A stretch of 39,782 nt of DNA from Kiritimatiellia bacterium (GTDB lineage Bacteria; Verrucomicrobiota; Kiritimatiellia; B70-G9), in the NCBI GenBank assembly GCA_029934055.1, contig JAOZMZ010000010.1, forward strand, positions 1 to 39,782. Direction: 5' to 3'. The translations under genes were made by a program, and so were the position numbers. The notes under the pieces are model-generated. The model was not told the origin of the DNA and did not search any database. It saw only the letters and a program-made list of their open reading frames with translations. Shown here piece by piece: positions 36,531 through 39,782 of this stretch. Numbering within the stretch: the first letter of the stretch is position 1; every line of letters begins with the position of its first letter.

Positions 36531-37183
36531 CGTTGGTGAGGACCAGCCGCCCCTCACCATAGTTTCCGGCATAAAACAGGCTGTTGTTATTCAGAAGAGA
36601 ATTTGCTCCCTCAATGACTACCTTGCCGTTTCCATTTGTGCCGTTGCCGATATAAAAGTAGTAATTGTTGAGGAGTCGGCCGTCGTTGCTTATACAAAGC
36701 GTGCCATTGCCTTCATCACCGATGTAGAAATTGTCCTCGTTATTCCAGTCACTTCCGGAATTGGAAATGTTCAATGTTCCCGTGCTGCCGATCATGTAGC
36801 CGACTATTGCATTCGTGGTGTAAATGCTGCCGCCGATGATATTCAATGTGGCGTCATCAGACGCATCCTGCCCGATACGAAAGCCGTAATTGTATTCCTT
36901 GGCGGTTCTTATCCAGTGGGCTGCAAGGTTGAATGAAACGTCGCCGTAATGAATCGCAAGATGATTCAGCGTATGGTTATTGGCAAAAGAGACAGTGTAA
37001 GTTGCCGTATTGGTGAATATGCACCAGTCGTCTTCGGTCGGCAGGGCTATATTTGGGATCCCAATTGTCCGTGTTTTCAAAAAGCCCGTTTTCAACGAGC
37101 CGGTGATAGGGCTGTGCGGGAGAATTGAGTCCCGCCAGCAGAAGCAGCAGAAGGCACAACGAAATTTGTGCAGATTTCGTCAT
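36525..37183 (-). pseudogene. Truncated, frameshifted adhesin/autotransporter-repeat-like secreted protein
   Basis: Signal peptide MTKSAQISLCLLLLLLAGLNSPAQ (from 37183), ENTDNWDP, +1 shift, NIALPTEDDWCIFTNTATYTVSF...TLNIIGGSIYTTNAIVGYMIGSTGTLNISNSGSDWNNEDNFYIGDEGNGTLCISNDGRLL...GRLVLTNGAK, then abrupt loss of the repeat pattern. Confidence 0.7.
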
Positions 37184-37493
37184 ACCCGGAAGGTTACCAA
37201 GACGGGTGACCGCATCCTTTCGCGCCTGCCGGGCTGTTTCCCTGCGAAGCATGGTAATTCGCGGGCCTGCGCGTTTGCTTTCCACCCGAAGTCGGCACGC
37301 CTTAATGGGTCTATAGGTTTTTTTGTTGCCAAGGATATTCATTATGGGAATAATGCGCCGCATATTTTACCTCCGATGCCTGTCAAACGGGCAGCAGGAG
37401 AAGGTTTAATGCCGATAGCTTGGACTCAGGCTGAGAGTTTTGAAGGCATTATTTCGCTATTGATGTAGAGTTCGGTTGTTCAATCAGGCAACT

Positions 37494-37534
37494 AAATGGA
37501 GAATAATCAAATGGAGGATAATCAAATAGAATAA
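37494..37534. repeat. Short 15-bp direct repeat, 2.7 copies (aaatggaGaataatc / aaatggaGgataatc / aaatagaataa)
   Basis: Units at 37494-37508 and 37509-37523 differ at one base; partial third unit follows. Confidence 0.8.
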
Positions 37535-37697
37535 GCGCAAGAAAGGTCGCCGCTTTCGTTTGACAGGTGTGTCTTTTTCGGGCTAGCGACCTCTCCAGAT
37601 CGCAGTTGGCGACTTGAGATACTCGCAAAAGGTTGCCGGGGATGGTCGCCTTAGCATGAGGTAAAAAATGCGTAAAAATCAAAAAAGGAGCGGAGAA

Positions 37698-38945
37698 ATG
37701 ACGAAGCGTAATCCCTTTGAGGTTGCACAAAAGCAGTTGGATGAATGCGCACAGATTATGAAGTTAGATTCTGCTTCGCATGCAATCCTTCGAGTCCCAA
37801 AGCGGGAGATCCACGTATCATTGCCGGTGCGGATGGATGACGGCTCTATCAAAATGTTTCAAGGATTCAGGGTTCAGTACAATGATGCAAGGGGGCCAAC
37901 AAAAGGGGGGATTAGGTTCCATCCCGATGAAACAATTGATACTGTTCGGGCATTAGCGGCCTGGATGACATGGAAGTGTGCCCTGCTCGACCTACCTCTT
38001 GGCGGTGGGAAAGGTGGGGTCATTTGCAATCCCAAAGAAATGTCCCAGGGTGAACTGGAGCGCTTGAGTCGCGCATACATCCGGGCGATATCCCAGTTCA
38101 TCGGCCCAGACAAAGACGTTCCAGCACCTGATGTTTACACAAATCCTCAAACAATGGCTTGGATGATGGATGAGTATTCAAAGATTGCAGGTAAGAATCA
38201 ATTTGGTGTTATCACTGGCAAACCGCTTAGTGTAGGTGGTTCTGTTGGGCGAGGTGACGCCACAGCACGCGGCGGGGTATACACCCTGCGTGAAGCTGCA
38301 AAAGAACGTGGTATCGACCTTAAGAAAGCCACTGTTGCCGTTCAGGGTTATGGTAATGCCGGATATTATGTGGCGGGTCTCGCTAAATCTCTTTTAGGCT
38401 GTAAGGTAGTCGCTGTTAGTGATAGCAAAGGGGGCATATTCACAGAGGAAGGGCTTGATCCAGAGGCTGTTCATAAACATAAGGCTGAAACGGGGTCGGT
38501 GATTAATTTCCCAAATACTAAAGCGATTTCTAACGAAGATATTTTGGAACTTGAAGTGGACGTGCTTATTCCCGCCGCCTTGGAAAATGTTATCACAGAG
38601 AAGAATGCACCGAATATTAAGGCTAAAATTGTTGCTGAATTGGCTAATGGCCCAATTACACCAGAGGCCGATGATATACTACATAAGAACGGCATCCACG
38701 TGATACCAGATTTCTTATGCAACGCTGGCGGAGTAACTGTTTCATATTTTGAGATGGTGCAAAACATGTATATGTACTATTGGGACGAAAAAGAAATCCA
38801 CGAACACTTAGATAAGAAAATGACTACAGCGTATCATTCAGTGCTAAATGCATCCAAAAAATACAATATAAATATGCGGCAGGCAGCTTATGTTTTGGCT
38901 GTTGAACGTGTAGTTGATGCGATGAAGGTTCGTGGGTGGATATAG
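37698..38945 (+). CDS. Glu/Leu/Phe/Val dehydrogenase family: glutamate dehydrogenase
   Basis: SD aaggag before ATG 37698; [83 protein letters not shown]. Confidence 0.95.
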   Translation: MTKRNPFEVAQKQLDECAQIMKLDSASHAILRVPKREIHVSLPVRMDDGSIKMFQGFRVQYNDARGPTKGGIRFHPDETIDTVRALAAWMTWKCALLDLPLGGGKGGVICNPKEMSQGELERLSRAYIRAISQFIGPDKDVPAPDVYTNPQTMAWMMDEYSKIAGKNQFGVITGKPLSVGGSVGRGDATARGGVYTLREAAKERGIDLKKATVAVQGYGNAGYYVAGLAKSLLGCKVVAVSDSKGGIFTEEGLDPEAVHKHKAETGSVINFPNTKAISNEDILELEVDVLIPAALENVITEKNAPNIKAKIVAELANGPITPEADDILHKNGIHVIPDFLCNAGGVTVSYFEMVQNMYMYYWDEKEIHEHLDKKMTTAYHSVLNASKKYNINMRQAAYVLAVERVVDAMKVRGWI

Positions 38946-39056
38946 TTTATTGATGATATGAAATTGGAGTGGAGGCGTAGTATGGCGTTCGGGGTCACGA
39001 CTGGACAAGCCACAAACAGATCATGTGGTGGCCGCTGAATGTGCTGGAGCTTGTGA

Positions 39057-39473
39057 ATAGCAGGGCCTTTAAGGATAGATATAGAGAACGGCTGGTATCA
39101 TATCACCGCACAAGCCATGCAGCGGCGGAGTCTTTTCCCCGATGATTCATACAGTGTGCATTTTCTGGAACTGCCGCCGGAGACGAGTCTGCGCTGTGGC
39201 GTGGAGGCACATGCCGGCCCGCTTGAGGGGGGAATGACTATCATCGGATTATTCGGGCGCCGGTGCGGTATTGCAATGGTTGAATGTCAGTCACAGCGTG
39301 TGGTTCAACCGGGAGGAAAAATCAGGGGGACTTGTTTTGCCGGGAGCGATTCGGGGAGCGTTGTCATTGACGAGAAAAGACACCTAGCTCTTGATTGCAA
39401 GTTGTCCGATGTCCAGATGTGTGACTCCTCCGAGAAAAGGTTTCACCGGCGAGTTCTTGGTGGTGAACTATAA
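39057..39473 (+). pseudogene. Decayed REP-associated tyrosine transposase (Y1/IS200-like, RAYT)
   Basis: Frame upstream of the called ATG reads AGPLRIDIENGWYHITAQAMQRRSLFPDDSYSVHFLELPPETSLRCGVEAHA; NDYH appears in a shifted frame, NVSHSVWFNREEKSG in another, and VIDEKRHLAL back in the original. Confidence 0.75.
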
Positions 39474-39782
39474 GCCTTGCATTCCCATATTTGCATTCTG
39501 TAGTCGGAGGAGGGCACCCTGATCATACCAAAAATTGGGGGTAGAGGTTGACCGATTTCCTGGATGAAGCGAGCGCTGTCCGGCAATTTGGTGGTTTTGC
39601 CGACCTTTGTAACTATGTAGTCATGAATTTTGCAGTTGGGTTCACCAAGCAGGCGCAGTTTTGCTCCAGCTTTTTCGGTCGCGTACCAAATTTCTGGCGG
39701 CCCCCAAACAATCGCGCCTTGGGGGATAGCCTGCGGAGGGCCAGATAAAGAGGCGTTGCTACAGTAACTTTGTTCCGTAGGC
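39443..39782 (-). CDS. Partial minus-strand ORF open to the right edge, unknown function
   Basis: Open on the minus strand from the edge to TGA at 39443-39445: ...GPPQAIPQGAIVWGPPEIWYATEKAGAKLRLLGEPNCKIHDYIVTKVGKTTKLPDSARFIQEIGQPLPPIFGMIRVPS. No family recognised. Confidence 0.3.
   Translation of the reverse strand, partial: PTEQSYCSNASLSGPPQAIPQGAIVWGPPEIWYATEKAGAKLRLLGEPNCKIHDYIVTKVGKTTKLPDSARFIQEIGQPLPPIFGMIRVPSSDYRMQIWECKAYSSPPRTRR

Noticed and set aside
35926-37095. 389-aa ORF joining adhesin-like repeats to a TRL lipoprotein
   Set aside because: The middle part (RTYVGGRPGTRPSPSKRHHHHHPQPP...) is an out-of-frame reading of the NAD kinase fragment and intergenic DNA; the TRL-like gene has its own lipoprotein start at 36261.

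Overview
GC-rich bacterial chromosomal window. The DADSDGDG-type Ca-binding repeats, secreted glycosidases and intergenic repeat style suggest a PVC-like or Kiritimatiellota-like genome, but this is only an impression. From left to right: 3' end of groEL, rpoZ, smpB; a TetR-regulated RND efflux operon (TetR, TolC-like, MFP, RND pump) ending in a small PII-like protein; a minus-strand surA-like/pdxA/rsmA block; queG; an orphan AbiEi-type regulator preceded by two AT-rich operator-like repeats and followed closely by a PAP2-family membrane protein; two large secreted glycan-active proteins (three discoidin domains plus a six-hairpin glycosidase-like domain; GH57 plus CBM25-like, CBM9-like and Ca-binding modules); a PUR-domain protein; a fumarase/aspartase-family lyase; a class IV aminotransferase; frr-pyrH; a GHL10-like lipoprotein; an envelope cluster (YidD-like, TPR, LolA-like); and two tandem TRL-like lipoproteins. 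At about 36.51-36.54 kb a NAD-kinase C-terminal fragment is fused directly to a frameshifted, truncated adhesin-like fragment, and base composition drops to the right. This marks an insertion/recombination junction or an assembly chimera. The right-hand part carries an intact glutamate dehydrogenase and a decayed REP-associated tyrosine transposase. I found no CRISPR array, rRNA or tRNA. I see no clearly new multi-gene system. The best candidates for follow-up are the AbiEi/dual-operator/PAP2 locus, the PII-like protein overlapping the RND pump gene, and the 36.5 kb junction.
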